Shown piece after piece: positions 24,722-32,404 of a stretch of 43,483 nucleotides of DNA (position 1 is its first letter; each line of letters begins with the position of its first letter). Origin of the DNA: Merdicola sp905200315 (GTDB taxonomy: Bacteria > Bacillota > Clostridia > TANB77 > CAG-508); NCBI GenBank assembly GCA_902461935.1, contig CABPZP010000013.1:1-43483 (forward strand), written 5' to 3'. Made by a program: the position numbers and the translations under genes. The notes beneath the pieces are model-generated. The model was not told where the DNA came from. It worked only from the letters and a program-made list of their open reading frames with translations, and ran no database searches.

Positions 24722-24750
24722 TAGACAAACCAAAAAAAATATGATAACAT
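24722..24750 (+). promoter_or_regulatory. Putative promoter of tRNA-Leu
   Basis: TAGACA at 24722-24727 and TAACAT at 24745-24750 with a 17-bp spacer, 13 bp before the mature tRNA. Confidence 0.45.
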
Positions 24751-24763
24751 AGCAAACATAAAC

Positions 24764-24850
24764 GCAGGTGTGGTGGAATTGGTAGACGCGATAGACTCAA
24801 AATCTATTATAGGAAACTATGTGTGGGTTCGAGTCCCACCACCTGCACCA
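24764..24850 (+). tRNA. tRNA-Leu (CAA)
   Basis: 87 nt with encoded CCA. The acceptor stem is GCAGGTG/CACCTGC, the D-arm TGGTGGAATTGGTAGACGCG is characteristic of tRNA-Leu, and the anticodon stem is ATAGA/TCTAT with loop CTCAAAA (anticodon CAA). A long variable arm (TATAGGAAACTATG) and T-arm GGGTTCGAGTCCC follow. It reads TTG codons. Confidence 0.96.
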
Positions 24851-24856
24851 AATAAA

Positions 24857-24886
24857 GCAAATCGCACTGATGGTGCGATGTTTTTA
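24857..24886 (+). terminator. Intrinsic terminator after tRNA-Leu
   Basis: ATCGCAC-tgatg-GTGCGAT then GTTTTTAT, 10 bp after the tRNA. Confidence 0.85.
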
Positions 24887-24903
24887 TAAAAGGTGATTTA
24901 TAT

Positions 24904-25470
24904 ATGAATAAAACAAAAAGGAAAATTTTTGAAACTTCTATGAAATTATTTGCAGAAAAAGGATATGAATCTACTAGCATTGAAGAGATAACAGCAACTG
25001 TTGGAGTCGCTAAAGGAACGTTGTATTATCATTTTTCAAGCAAAGAGGAAATTTTTAATTTTTTAGTAGAAGAAGGAATGAAATTATTAAAAAATAGTAT
25101 TCAAATAAAAACAGCTAAGTTAGATAATTCTATAGATAAAATTAAAGCGATTATATTAATACAAATTAAAGTAATAAAAAAATATGAGAATTTAATAACA
25201 ATAGTATTAAGTCAAATATGGGGAACAGAAGAAAGAAATACTAATTGCAGAAGATATGTAATGGATTATATAAAAACAGTAGAAGAAATTATAAAAGAAG
25301 GAATAAAAAAGCAAGAATTAATAGAAATGGATTCAGAAGTTTTAGCATCAGAAATTTTTGCTTCAACCTGTACAAGTTTAATATATAAAATGAAAACAAA
25401 TCAAGAAATAGATATAAAAAAAATGTATACAGAACTTGAAACATCAGTTATAAAAGGTATTAAAAAATAA
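24904..25470 (+). CDS. TetR/AcrR family transcriptional regulator
   Basis: A 188-residue protein. The N-terminal helix-turn-helix has the family signature IFETSMKLFAEKGYESTSIEEI, then VGVAKGTLYYHFSSKEEIF (about 7-58). The C-terminal ligand domain is all-helical and has no conserved identity. AAAGGTGATTTATAT precedes the ATG, which lies only 18 bp after the tRNA-Leu terminator, so I see no room for a separate strong promoter. Possible targets are its own region or the downstream unknown and acyl-CoA synthetase genes. TetR regulators of lipid genes are common, but nothing here proves the link. Confidence 0.92.
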   Translation: MNKTKRKIFETSMKLFAEKGYESTSIEEITATVGVAKGTLYYHFSSKEEIFNFLVEEGMKLLKNSIQIKTAKLDNSIDKIKAIILIQIKVIKKYENLITIVLSQIWGTEERNTNCRRYVMDYIKTVEEIIKEGIKKQELIEMDSEVLASEIFASTCTSLIYKMKTNQEIDIKKMYTELETSVIKGIKK

Positions 25471-25500
25471 TATTACAAAAATATTACAAAAATGTAATAA
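25471..25500 (+). repeat. TATTAC-type repeat after the TetR gene
   Basis: TATTACAAAAATATTACAAA then AATGTAATA. It contains the inverted repeat TATTAC-AAAAAT-GTAATA and a direct repeat of ATTACAAAAAT. It is placed between the regulator and the promoter of the next gene, so it could be a TetR operator. A similar string at 29407-29425 is part of a terminator, so coincidence in AT-rich DNA is possible. Confidence 0.35.
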
Positions 25501-25530
25501 AAAAATAATATGTTTTTTTCGACTTTTTAC

Positions 25531-25559
25531 TTGTAGTTTTATGTTGAAAAGTGTATAAT
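25531..25559 (+). promoter_or_regulatory. Promoter of the 25609 gene
   Basis: TTGTAG at 25531-25536 and TATAAT at 25554-25559, 17-bp spacer. It overlaps the false upstream start at 25558. Confidence 0.6.
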
Positions 25560-25608
25560 GAAATCGTTAAGAGCAATAATACGTATGATTAAGGAGGGTG
25601 AGTTTACA

Positions 25609-26466
25609 ATGTCTTTATTTAGAAGAAACAGAACAGGCATAGTAAACGTGAGAATGGTTATCACGGAAGAAAAAATATTATCAAATATTGATAAAGTACA
25701 AAGAATGATTAATCCAAAAAGTAAAAAACAAATTGTTGAGCTAGAGGAAGACAGTTATTTTAAGGACTTAATCGAATCTATCAAAACATATTTAATAGAA
25801 TATCCAAAAAAGAAAAACTTTCCATCAAGTGTATACAATGCTGCTTATGGATTAGTTGAATTTGCAACTAATCAATTTGAAGAAAATACAAAACAAATAG
25901 AAAGTTTAATTAGACAAAGAGAAAATAATATAAATTTAGGTGCTGAATTAAAAGAAGTTTTAGAAGCAGCACAAAATAAAGAAAAGAATTGGAAAGACAC
26001 AGTTAAAGAATCTAAAGAAAAATTTGGAGAAGATATGACTGAGCCTTTAATGATAATTGGTAGAGCAAGAACAAACAAATCTCAAAATTACCAAGATGCA
26101 TTAAAACTTATAAATGCAAGAATTGCAAATTTAGAGTCTAATTTACATATTGAAATAGATATGGAAAGAATAGAAGATAGATCAAAAGCATTAAGTTATA
26201 TAGGAATAGAAGTTGCAGACGCATTAAAAGCTATTCCAGCACCAATTGAAGAAAAAGCAGTTCAAGCTGTGCAAGAGCCTGTTCAAGAAACAACAGTTGA
26301 ACAAATTACAGAAGAACAATACATTGCAGAAACTTTTGAAGCAAAACCAACATTATGGCAAAGAATTAAACAAAGCAAGCTAGGAAGAGCAATAAAAACA
26401 ATAATGAGTATAAGAATTGTAGTAGACAATTCAAATGCACTTCCAGAAGGAAGAGGAGAAAACTAA
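25609..26466 (+). CDS. Hypothetical helical protein
   Basis: A 285-residue protein that I do not recognise. The N-terminus is basic (SLFRRNRTG), without a signal peptide or membrane segment. The middle (about 10-205) is mostly charged helices. A Pro/Glu/Gln-rich linker (about 208-240, EPVQETTVEQITEEQ) leads to a basic amphipathic end (WQRIKQSKLGRAIKTIMSIRIVV). The start is the ATG at 25609 with AAGGAGGGTG ten bases upstream. The upstream ATG at 25558 overlaps the promoter -10 box. It has its own promoter and terminator and lies next to a TetR gene. Confidence 0.75.
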   Translation: MSLFRRNRTGIVNVRMVITEEKILSNIDKVQRMINPKSKKQIVELEEDSYFKDLIESIKTYLIEYPKKKNFPSSVYNAAYGLVEFATNQFEENTKQIESLIRQRENNINLGAELKEVLEAAQNKEKNWKDTVKESKEKFGEDMTEPLMIIGRARTNKSQNYQDALKLINARIANLESNLHIEIDMERIEDRSKALSYIGIEVADALKAIPAPIEEKAVQAVQEPVQETTVEQITEEQYIAETFEAKPTLWQRIKQSKLGRAIKTIMSIRIVVDNSNALPEGRGEN

Positions 26467-26470
26467 AACA

Positions 26471-26497
26471 AAAACGACCCAACGGTCGTTTTTTTCT
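26471..26497 (+). terminator. Intrinsic terminator after the 25609 gene
   Basis: AAAACGACC-caac-GGTCGTT followed by T7. Confidence 0.92.
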
Positions 26498-26525
26498 TTA
26501 CAAAATTTAAAAAATGTGACATAAT
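26497..26525 (+). promoter_or_regulatory. Putative promoter of the acyl-CoA synthetase gene
   Basis: TTTACA at 26497-26502 and CATAAT at 26520-26525, 17-bp spacer, immediately after the preceding terminator. Confidence 0.5.
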
Positions 26526-26560
26526 GACAGGGATAAAAAATAAAAGGAGAGCGATAATAA

Positions 26561-28405
26561 ATGAGCCTAAGAGATTTTAAAATACCAAATTTTAAATTTC
26601 CAAAATTAAAAATGAAGGACATAGAAAACATAGAAGAAGTAAATGTAGAAATTGACCCAAAAAAAATAAATGAAAGAAATAAAAAACACGAATATTACCC
26701 AGAAACAAACTACAAAACAATAAAGGAAATATTTAATTCAAGTATAGAAAAATATTCAGAAAATATATTTGCTTTAGAAAAACAAGATCATAAAGAGCCA
26801 TATAAAGAAATTACATATAAACAATTTGGAGAAGATGTTGTAGGACTTGGAACAGCTATTACAAAATTTTTAAATTTAAAAGATGAAAAAATTGCAATAA
26901 TAGGGGAAACATCTTATTGTTGGTATACATCTTATCTAGCACTATTATGTGGAGCTGGAATAGCAGTTCCTTTAGATAAAGAGTTACCAGCAAATGAAAT
27001 AGAAAACTTAATTAATCGTTCAAATACATCTGCAGTTATATACTCTAAAAAGAAAAAAGATGTAATAAGTAAAATTCAAGATAATTTACCATCTGTAAAA
27101 TACTTTATTGAAATGAATTCAGACGATAAGGTGCAAGGAAGAAATGTTGGTTATAACTACGCTTTAGAAGAAGGCAAAAAAATTGTAAAAAATGGAGATA
27201 ACAGTTTTAATGAAATTGAAATAGATCCAGAAGAATTTAGACTTTTAATATTTACATCTGGAACAACTTCACAATCTAAAGGTGTAAAAATATGTAATAG
27301 AAATTTAGCAGAAAATATAAATTCTGTAAATCCTTATGTAAAAATATATCCAACAGATAGATTCTTCTCAGTTTTACCACTTCATCATACTTACGAATCA
27401 ACAATAGGGCTATTATTACCAATAGAAAGAGGATGTTCAATAGCAATATGTGAAGGATTAAAATATATAGTACCAAACTTACAAGAATCAAAGCCAACAG
27501 CATTGCTTGCAGTTCCATTATTAATAGAAAATCTACACAAAAAAATAAATAAATCTATAGATAAAAGTGGAAAAGCACCAATAGTAAATTCTATGATTCA
27601 TGTTACAAATGCACTAAAATCTGTAGGTGTAGATTTAAAAAGAAAAGTATTTAAAGAAATTTTAGACAATTTAGGTGGAAATTTAAGAATAATAGTTTCA
27701 GCAGCAGCTCCTATCGATCCAAAAGTAGGAAAATGGGTACAAGATATGGGAATTACATTTTTACAAGGTTATGGACTTACAGAAACAGCACCAATAGCAG
27801 CACTAACGCCAGACTTTGACCCAAGAGTAGGTTCAGCAGGAAAAGCAGTTTTACCAGATGAAATAAAAATACATAATCCAAACGAAAAAGGCGAAGGAGA
27901 AGTATGGATAAAAGGTAAAACAGTTATGCTTGGATACTATGAAAATGAAGAAGCAACAAAAGAAGTAATGTATGACGGATGGTTCAATTCAGGAGATATA
28001 GGATACTTAGATAAAGATGGATTCTTATTCATAACAGGAAGAAGCAAAAATGTAATAGTAACACAAAACGGAAAAAATATATATCCAGAAGAAATAGAAA
28101 TGATGTTAGGAAAAGTACCAGAAATAAAAGAATGTATGGTATATGGAAAAGAAGTAGAAGGGCAAAAAGAACTTGTAATATCTGTTAAAGTAATACCAAA
28201 TTATGAAGAAATAGAAGAACTACACGGAAAAGACCTAAGCGAAGAAGAAATACGTAAAATAATATGGGAAGAAATTAAAAAAGTAAACAGAGAATTAACT
28301 TCATACAAAGCAATTAAAAACCTAGAAATCAAAAAAGACGAATTCGAAAAAACAACAACAATGAAAATAAAAAGATTTGCAGAAATCAAAAAAGACCAAA
28401 AATAG
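26561..28405 (+). CDS. AMP-binding long-chain acyl-CoA synthetase-like protein
   Basis: A 614-residue ANL-superfamily enzyme. The P-loop FTSGTTSQSKG is near 230-240, the A5 motif GYGLTETAP near 403, the A7/A8 region has GWFNSGDIGYLDKDGFLFITGR, and the C-terminal catalytic Lys region includes TTTMKIKRF. Its length and VIVTQNGKNIYPEEIE resemble FadD-type long-chain fatty acyl-CoA synthetases, which activate fatty acids through an acyl-AMP intermediate. An N-terminal extension of about 45 charged residues precedes the domain. GGAGAGCGATAATA lies before the ATG. The chain-length preference cannot be read from sequence alone. Confidence 0.88.
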   Translation: MSLRDFKIPNFKFPKLKMKDIENIEEVNVEIDPKKINERNKKHEYYPETNYKTIKEIFNSSIEKYSENIFALEKQDHKEPYKEITYKQFGEDVVGLGTAITKFLNLKDEKIAIIGETSYCWYTSYLALLCGAGIAVPLDKELPANEIENLINRSNTSAVIYSKKKKDVISKIQDNLPSVKYFIEMNSDDKVQGRNVGYNYALEEGKKIVKNGDNSFNEIEIDPEEFRLLIFTSGTTSQSKGVKICNRNLAENINSVNPYVKIYPTDRFFSVLPLHHTYESTIGLLLPIERGCSIAICEGLKYIVPNLQESKPTALLAVPLLIENLHKKINKSIDKSGKAPIVNSMIHVTNALKSVGVDLKRKVFKEILDNLGGNLRIIVSAAAPIDPKVGKWVQDMGITFLQGYGLTETAPIAALTPDFDPRVGSAGKAVLPDEIKIHNPNEKGEGEVWIKGKTVMLGYYENEEATKEVMYDGWFNSGDIGYLDKDGFLFITGRSKNVIVTQNGKNIYPEEIEMMLGKVPEIKECMVYGKEVEGQKELVISVKVIPNYEEIEELHGKDLSEEEIRKIIWEEIKKVNRELTSYKAIKNLEIKKDEFEKTTTMKIKRFAEIKKDQK

Positions 28406-28459
28406 AATTTAAGGTGATTTATAAACAATTAATAAAATAATAATTGAAAGGAAATTCAA

Positions 28460-28930
28460 ATGAAACGTGTTCTATTTATATCAAGCACAGGTGGGCATTA
28501 TAACGAGTTAATGCAACTAAAGTCAATGTTTGAAAAATATAATTACCATATAATAACAGAAAAAGATAAAGTAACTGAAGAAGAAAAAGCAAAATATGGA
28601 AAAAAAATATCATATTTATTATATGGGACAAGAGCTCATTTATTAAAATATATTTTTATTTTATTCATAAACTGTTGGTTATCACTTTTTTATTATATAA
28701 AATACAGACCACAATACATAGTAACAACTGGAACTCATACGGCTGGTCCAATGTGTTGCATTGGAAAAATATTTGGAAGCAAAATTATATATATAGAAAC
28801 ATTTGCAAATAGAAATACAAAAACAGCAACTGGAAGATTAATTTATAAAATTGCAGACTTGTTTATAGTACAATGGGAAGAGATGCTTAAATTATATCCA
28901 AAGGCTGTTTTAGGAGGTTCGATTTATTAA
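28460..28930 (+). CDS. Alg14/PssD-type subunit of a polysaccharide glycosyltransferase
   Basis: A 156-residue protein with SSTGGHYNELMQLK at the N-terminus (the Alg14/PssD/Cps14F signature), one membrane stretch (YIFILFINCWLSLFYYI at about 65-81), TTGTHTAGPMC and IYIETFANRNTKTATGR. Family members are the membrane-bound partner that brings the catalytic Alg13-like subunit to lipid-linked sugar substrates for capsule or exopolysaccharide synthesis. It overlaps the next gene by one base (TAATG), a typical translationally coupled pair. AAAGGAAATTCAA precedes the ATG. Confidence 0.9.
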   Translation: MKRVLFISSTGGHYNELMQLKSMFEKYNYHIITEKDKVTEEEKAKYGKKISYLLYGTRAHLLKYIFILFINCWLSLFYYIKYRPQYIVTTGTHTAGPMCCIGKIFGSKIIYIETFANRNTKTATGRLIYKIADLFIVQWEEMLKLYPKAVLGGSIY

Positions 28931-29403
28931 TGATATTAGTAACATTGGGAACACAAGATAATTCATTTGAAAGACTATTGAAAGAAATAGAACACCTTAT
29001 TGAAAAAGGAATAATTAAAGATGAGGTAGTGGTTCAAGCTGGAAATACAAAGTATAAAAGTAACAAAATGAAAATTATAGACTTTGTACCACAAAAAGAA
29101 TTAGTAGAATATATAAACAAATCGAGTTATATAATAACACATGGTGGAGTGGGTTCCATAACGGAAGCTCTAAGGCAAAATAAAAAAGTAATTGCTATTC
29201 CAAGAAAGAAAGAATATAAAGAACATGTAAATAATCATCAAATACAAATAGTAGAAAATTTTAATATGCAAGGTTTTATAATAGGAATTAAAGATGTAGA
29301 AGAATTAGAAAATGCGATAAATAAAATACCAAATTTTAAACCTAACAAGTATAAAACAAATACGCAAAATATAATTAAAATTATAGAAGATTTTATAGGA
29401 TAA
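28930..29403 (+). CDS. Alg13/PssE-type glycosyltransferase subunit (GT28 C-terminal-like)
   Basis: A 157-residue protein: ILVTLGTQDNSFERLL at the N-terminus, VVQAGNTKY, IDFVPQKELVEYI, then THGGVGSITEALRQNKKVIA, the UDP-sugar binding end of the GT28 C-terminal fold, and YKEHVNNHQ. With the preceding Alg14-like gene it makes a two-part glycosyltransferase. No other capsule genes are in the window, so the pair may be a remnant or act alone. It ends in an intrinsic terminator. Confidence 0.9.
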   Translation: MILVTLGTQDNSFERLLKEIEHLIEKGIIKDEVVVQAGNTKYKSNKMKIIDFVPQKELVEYINKSSYIITHGGVGSITEALRQNKKVIAIPRKKEYKEHVNNHQIQIVENFNMQGFIIGIKDVEELENAINKIPNFKPNKYKTNTQNIIKIIEDFIG

Positions 29404-29433
29404 AACGTAATATTACAAAAATATTACGTTTTT
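29402..29433 (+). terminator. Intrinsic terminator after the Alg14/Alg13 pair
   Basis: AAAACGTAATATT-acaaa-AATATTACGTTTTTATT. A long perfect stem overlapping the stop codon. Confidence 0.9.
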
Positions 29434-29453
29434 ATTACATTTGTAATTATATA

Positions 29454-29482
29454 TTGAATAAAGTTAATTGTTGAAATATAAT
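29454..29482 (+). promoter_or_regulatory. Promoter of the 29515 gene
   Basis: TTGAAT at 29454-29459 and TATAAT at 29477-29482, 17-bp spacer. Confidence 0.6.
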
Positions 29483-29514
29483 TAAAGAAATTAGTGAGTA
29501 CAAGGGGGATAAAT

Positions 29515-30057
29515 ATGGAAACCTTTGCAGATTATATTCTTAATGAACAAAATTATGTAAAAAAATTAGAGATTGTTTATTATTTACAAAAAAGATCGGA
29601 TATATTTTTTGATAATTCAGTAATATTAAAAACTGAGATTGCTAGGCTTTTTTTAGACGAAGCTAATTTACCCGGAATAGATAAAAATTGGGTAATTACT
29701 GCATGCCTTTTATGTGGATGTAAAAAAATGAAAGATCCGGCAGATATTTCAAGATTAAAAGTTTATGCAAAAGAAGGGGCAGATTATTTAAGAACTTTAG
29801 GGTTTCCAGAAAGATTTTGTAAAATATGTGAGCAAGTAAACAGGTATAGTGGTTCTGCTCCAAGAGAACCAGAAGGTGACATATTAGAATTAGTAGATAA
29901 TTTGGGTGGTTTATTATTAGATAGACCAGAGAGAAGAGGCTTTCCTATAGATGAAGCAATGACTTTACTAGAATATAGAAATTTAAGAAATGTAGATAAT
30001 ATGTATTTACAGGTCTTTAAAAAATTTGTAGCCCAAGAGGAGGGAATAGCAATATAA
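29515..30057 (+). CDS. HD-domain-like protein lacking the HD residues
   Basis: A 180-residue soluble protein. The layout of helices resembles an HD hydrolase domain: WVITACLLCGCKK occupies the place of the usual ALLHDIGK, followed by AKEGADYLRTLGFPERFCKICEQVNRY and ILELVDNLGGLLL (in place of the later Asp helix). The metal-binding His-Asp pair is absent (CG instead), so it would not be an active phosphohydrolase. The resemblance is an inference. The start is the ATG at 29515 behind AAGGGGGAT. It overlaps the next small gene by one base. Confidence 0.65.
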   Translation: METFADYILNEQNYVKKLEIVYYLQKRSDIFFDNSVILKTEIARLFLDEANLPGIDKNWVITACLLCGCKKMKDPADISRLKVYAKEGADYLRTLGFPERFCKICEQVNRYSGSAPREPEGDILELVDNLGGLLLDRPERRGFPIDEAMTLLEYRNLRNVDNMYLQVFKKFVAQEEGIAI

Positions 30058-30338
30058 TGGAATGTAAAAAACGTATAAGTAAATTTACAAAATTAATAAA
30101 TGTAGAAAGAAATGCAAGTGAGATTGGTGAAAATGTAAGGAAAAATACAGAAAAAATTATTGGATACATACAAAAAAATGGTGTTGAAAATATGTATGAG
30201 GGTATGGAAGAATATATAAACAAAAGAAAATTAGATAGTATGAAGAAAATAGAAGGACAAAATACAGGATATATAGCAGGATATTCAAGAGAAGAAAGAA
30301 CTACAGATGGATTTGGAATAGGAGAAATAGAATATTAA
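30057..30338 (+). CDS. Small hypothetical protein
   Basis: A 93-residue charged helical protein (RISKFTKLINVERNASEIGE at the start) ending in a Gly/Tyr-rich tail (TGYIAGYSREERTTDGFGIG). I do not recognise it. AGAGGAGGG lies 9 bases before the ATG, and the ATG overlaps the stop codon of the preceding gene, so the two are probably made together. Confidence 0.7.
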   Translation: MECKKRISKFTKLINVERNASEIGENVRKNTEKIIGYIQKNGVENMYEGMEEYINKRKLDSMKKIEGQNTGYIAGYSREERTTDGFGIGEIEY

Positions 30339-30350
30339 ACGAAAGAAAAA

Positions 30351-30376
30351 AGCAGGGAAAGTACCCTGCTATATTT
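30351..30376 (+). terminator. Hairpin after the 30057 gene
   Basis: AGCAGGG-aaagta-CCCTGCT followed by ATATTTAAAT. Good stem, weak T run. Confidence 0.6.
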
Positions 30377-30408
30377 AAATAAATATATAATAAAGGATGG
30401 AATAAAAA

Positions 30409-31605
30409 ATGTATGAAATATTTGCAGATTTACATGTACACATAGGAAGAAGTGAAAGTAATAAACCAATAAAAATTACAGCAGCACGTTCATTAAATTT
30501 TGCAAACATAGCAAAAGAATGTGTAGATAAAAAAGGAATACAAGTTGTAGGGATTATAGATTGTGCATCACCTTACGTAATAGAAGATATAGAAAACTTT
30601 TTAAAAAATGGAGAAGCTTACGAAATAAAAGATGGAGGAATAATTTATAAAGACAAAGTTTGTATTTTATTAGGAAGTGAAGTAGAAACTTCGGAAGTAG
30701 GAAGAAATGGGAAAAAAGGAGCTGCTCATAATGTATGTTTCTTTCCACACCTAGAGGATATAAAAGGATTTTCAAAAGAAATGAGTACACATATAAAAAA
30801 TATCACACTTAGTACTCAAAGAGCAGATATATCCGGATATGAATTAATAGATATAGTTGAAAAATATAATGGAATATTAATACCTGCACACATATTTACA
30901 CCATTTAAAAGTTATTATGGAAATTGCACAGATAGAATTGAGAATATATTTAAAGAAAAATACAATAAAATTTTTGCAGTAGAATTAGGATTAAGCTCAG
31001 ATACATATTTAGCAGATACAATTTCAGAATTAGAGGGAAAAACATTCGTAACAAATTCAGATGCACATTCTTTGCCAAAAATTGCAAGAGAATATAACAA
31101 AATGCAAGTAGAAGATATATCTTTTAAAGAAATAATAAAAGCATTAAAAAATGAAGATGGAAGAAAAGTAATTGCAAATTATGGATTAGACCCAAAACTT
31201 GGAAAATACCATAGAACATATTGTGACAATTGCAACAACACAATAGAAACAAAAGAGCCAGTTAGCAAATGTCCAATATGTGGCAGTGAAAAAGTTACAT
31301 TTGGAGTTTTTGATAGAATAGAATTAATAAAAGATAAAGCAGAAACAAAGAGTCCAGAAAATAGACCAGAATATGTATACCAAATTCCATTATCTTTTAT
31401 TCCAGGGGTGGGACCAAAAGTGATAGAAAAACTGCTAAATAATTTTGAAACAGAAATGAATATATTACACAAACTATCTTATGATGATATAGAAGCGGTG
31501 GTAGGAAGTAAAATAGCAGGAAATATAGTAGATGCAAGAGAAGGAAAATTAGGAATACACTCAGGTGGTGGAGGAAACTACGGAAAAATAGAAACTAAAA
31601 AATAA
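30409..31605 (+). CDS. Endonuclease Q family protein (PHP domain)
   Basis: A 398-residue protein. The N-terminal PHP domain has ADLHVHIG (D7, H9, H11), VGIIDCAS, LLGSEVET, IPAHIFTPFKS and TNSDAHSLPKI as metal ligands. A Cys4 zinc finger follows (C272, C275, C288, C291). IPGVGPKVIEKLL near 330-345 is a helix-hairpin-helix-like DNA contact, with a Gly-rich C-terminus. Endonuclease Q cuts 5' to deaminated bases such as uracil and hypoxanthine. Bacterial members include YqxK-type proteins. AAAGGATGGAATAAAA precedes the ATG. Confidence 0.9.
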   Translation: MYEIFADLHVHIGRSESNKPIKITAARSLNFANIAKECVDKKGIQVVGIIDCASPYVIEDIENFLKNGEAYEIKDGGIIYKDKVCILLGSEVETSEVGRNGKKGAAHNVCFFPHLEDIKGFSKEMSTHIKNITLSTQRADISGYELIDIVEKYNGILIPAHIFTPFKSYYGNCTDRIENIFKEKYNKIFAVELGLSSDTYLADTISELEGKTFVTNSDAHSLPKIAREYNKMQVEDISFKEIIKALKNEDGRKVIANYGLDPKLGKYHRTYCDNCNNTIETKEPVSKCPICGSEKVTFGVFDRIELIKDKAETKSPENRPEYVYQIPLSFIPGVGPKVIEKLLNNFETEMNILHKLSYDDIEAVVGSKIAGNIVDAREGKLGIHSGGGGNYGKIETKK

Positions 31606-31618
31606 TAATTGTTCTAAA

Positions 31619-31658
31619 ATCCATTTTATTACATACACATTATGTAGAAGAAAAATGG
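31619..31658 (+). promoter_or_regulatory. Hairpin before spoIIM
   Basis: CCATTTT..TACATA-cacat-TATGTA..AAAATGG. The outer arm ends on the GG of the spoIIM ribosome binding site (GGAGG at 31657-31661), so folding could limit translation, or it may be a weak terminator of the upstream gene. Confidence 0.35.
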
Positions 31659-31666
31659 AGGAAAGA

Positions 31667-32299
31667 ATGAAGAGAATAAATAAGAAAAAACAACTCATAT
31701 ATACATATATTGAAGAAAATATAAAAGAAATAATTATAATTTCATTAATATTTATTATAGGGGTTGTTTTTGGTATTTTATTAATAAACAATGTAAAAGA
31801 TGAAGGGAAAAAAGAAATAATAACTTATGTAAATACGTTTATTTCTAATATAAAACAAGGTAATTCAATAGATAAATTTAATATTGTAAAAACAGATATA
31901 AAAAAAGACGTTTTAATAGGATTAATTTTGTGGATAGCAGGTTCAACAGTTGTAGGAATACCAATAGTTTATGGAATTATTGGATATAGAGGGTTTTGTT
32001 TTGGATATACAATTGCTGCAATTCTAGCTGTAATAGGTGCAAAGCAAGGAATATTAATATCTATAATAGGAATATTCTTGCAAAATATTGTATTTATTCC
32101 AAGTATTATTTTAATAGCTGTAAGTGGAAGTAAATTATATAAAAAGATAATTAAAAATAAAAATAGAGAAAATATAAGATTAGAAATTTGCAGGCATTCT
32201 ATAATTTCATCATTGGGAATAATAGGAATTATAATATCTTCATTTATAGAAGTTTTTCTATCAACAAACTTGTTAATTTTTTTTGCAAAATATATATAA
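31667..32299 (+). CDS. spoIIM: Stage II sporulation protein M
   Basis: A 210-residue polytopic membrane protein with the SpoIIM plan: basic N-terminus, first membrane segment (IIIISLIFIIGVVFGILL), an outer loop, then LIGLILWIAGSTVVGIPIVYGIIGYRGFCFGYT and further segments. SpoIIM is part of the SpoIIDMP machine that thins septal peptidoglycan and drives forespore engulfment. I choose the ATG at 31667 because GGAGGAAAGA precedes it. The ATG at 31655 overlaps that site. spoIIM next to a Xer recombinase gene is a known Firmicutes arrangement. Confidence 0.93.
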   Translation: MKRINKKKQLIYTYIEENIKEIIIISLIFIIGVVFGILLINNVKDEGKKEIITYVNTFISNIKQGNSIDKFNIVKTDIKKDVLIGLILWIAGSTVVGIPIVYGIIGYRGFCFGYTIAAILAVIGAKQGILISIIGIFLQNIVFIPSIILIAVSGSKLYKKIIKNKNRENIRLEICRHSIISSLGIIGIIISSFIEVFLSTNLLIFFAKYI

Positions 32300-32315
32300 A
32301 ATTACAAAAAAAGTA

Positions 32316-32345
32316 TTTACATTCACATAAGTTTTGTGATATAAC
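32316..32345 (+). promoter_or_regulatory. Putative promoter of the Xer gene
   Basis: TTTACA at 32316-32321 and TATAAC at 32340-32345, 18-bp spacer. Confidence 0.5.
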
Positions 32346-32404
32346 ATAAGAAGTTTATGTAAAGAGTAAAAACTAAATTATTTATAAGACAAGGGGAGCT
32401 AATA

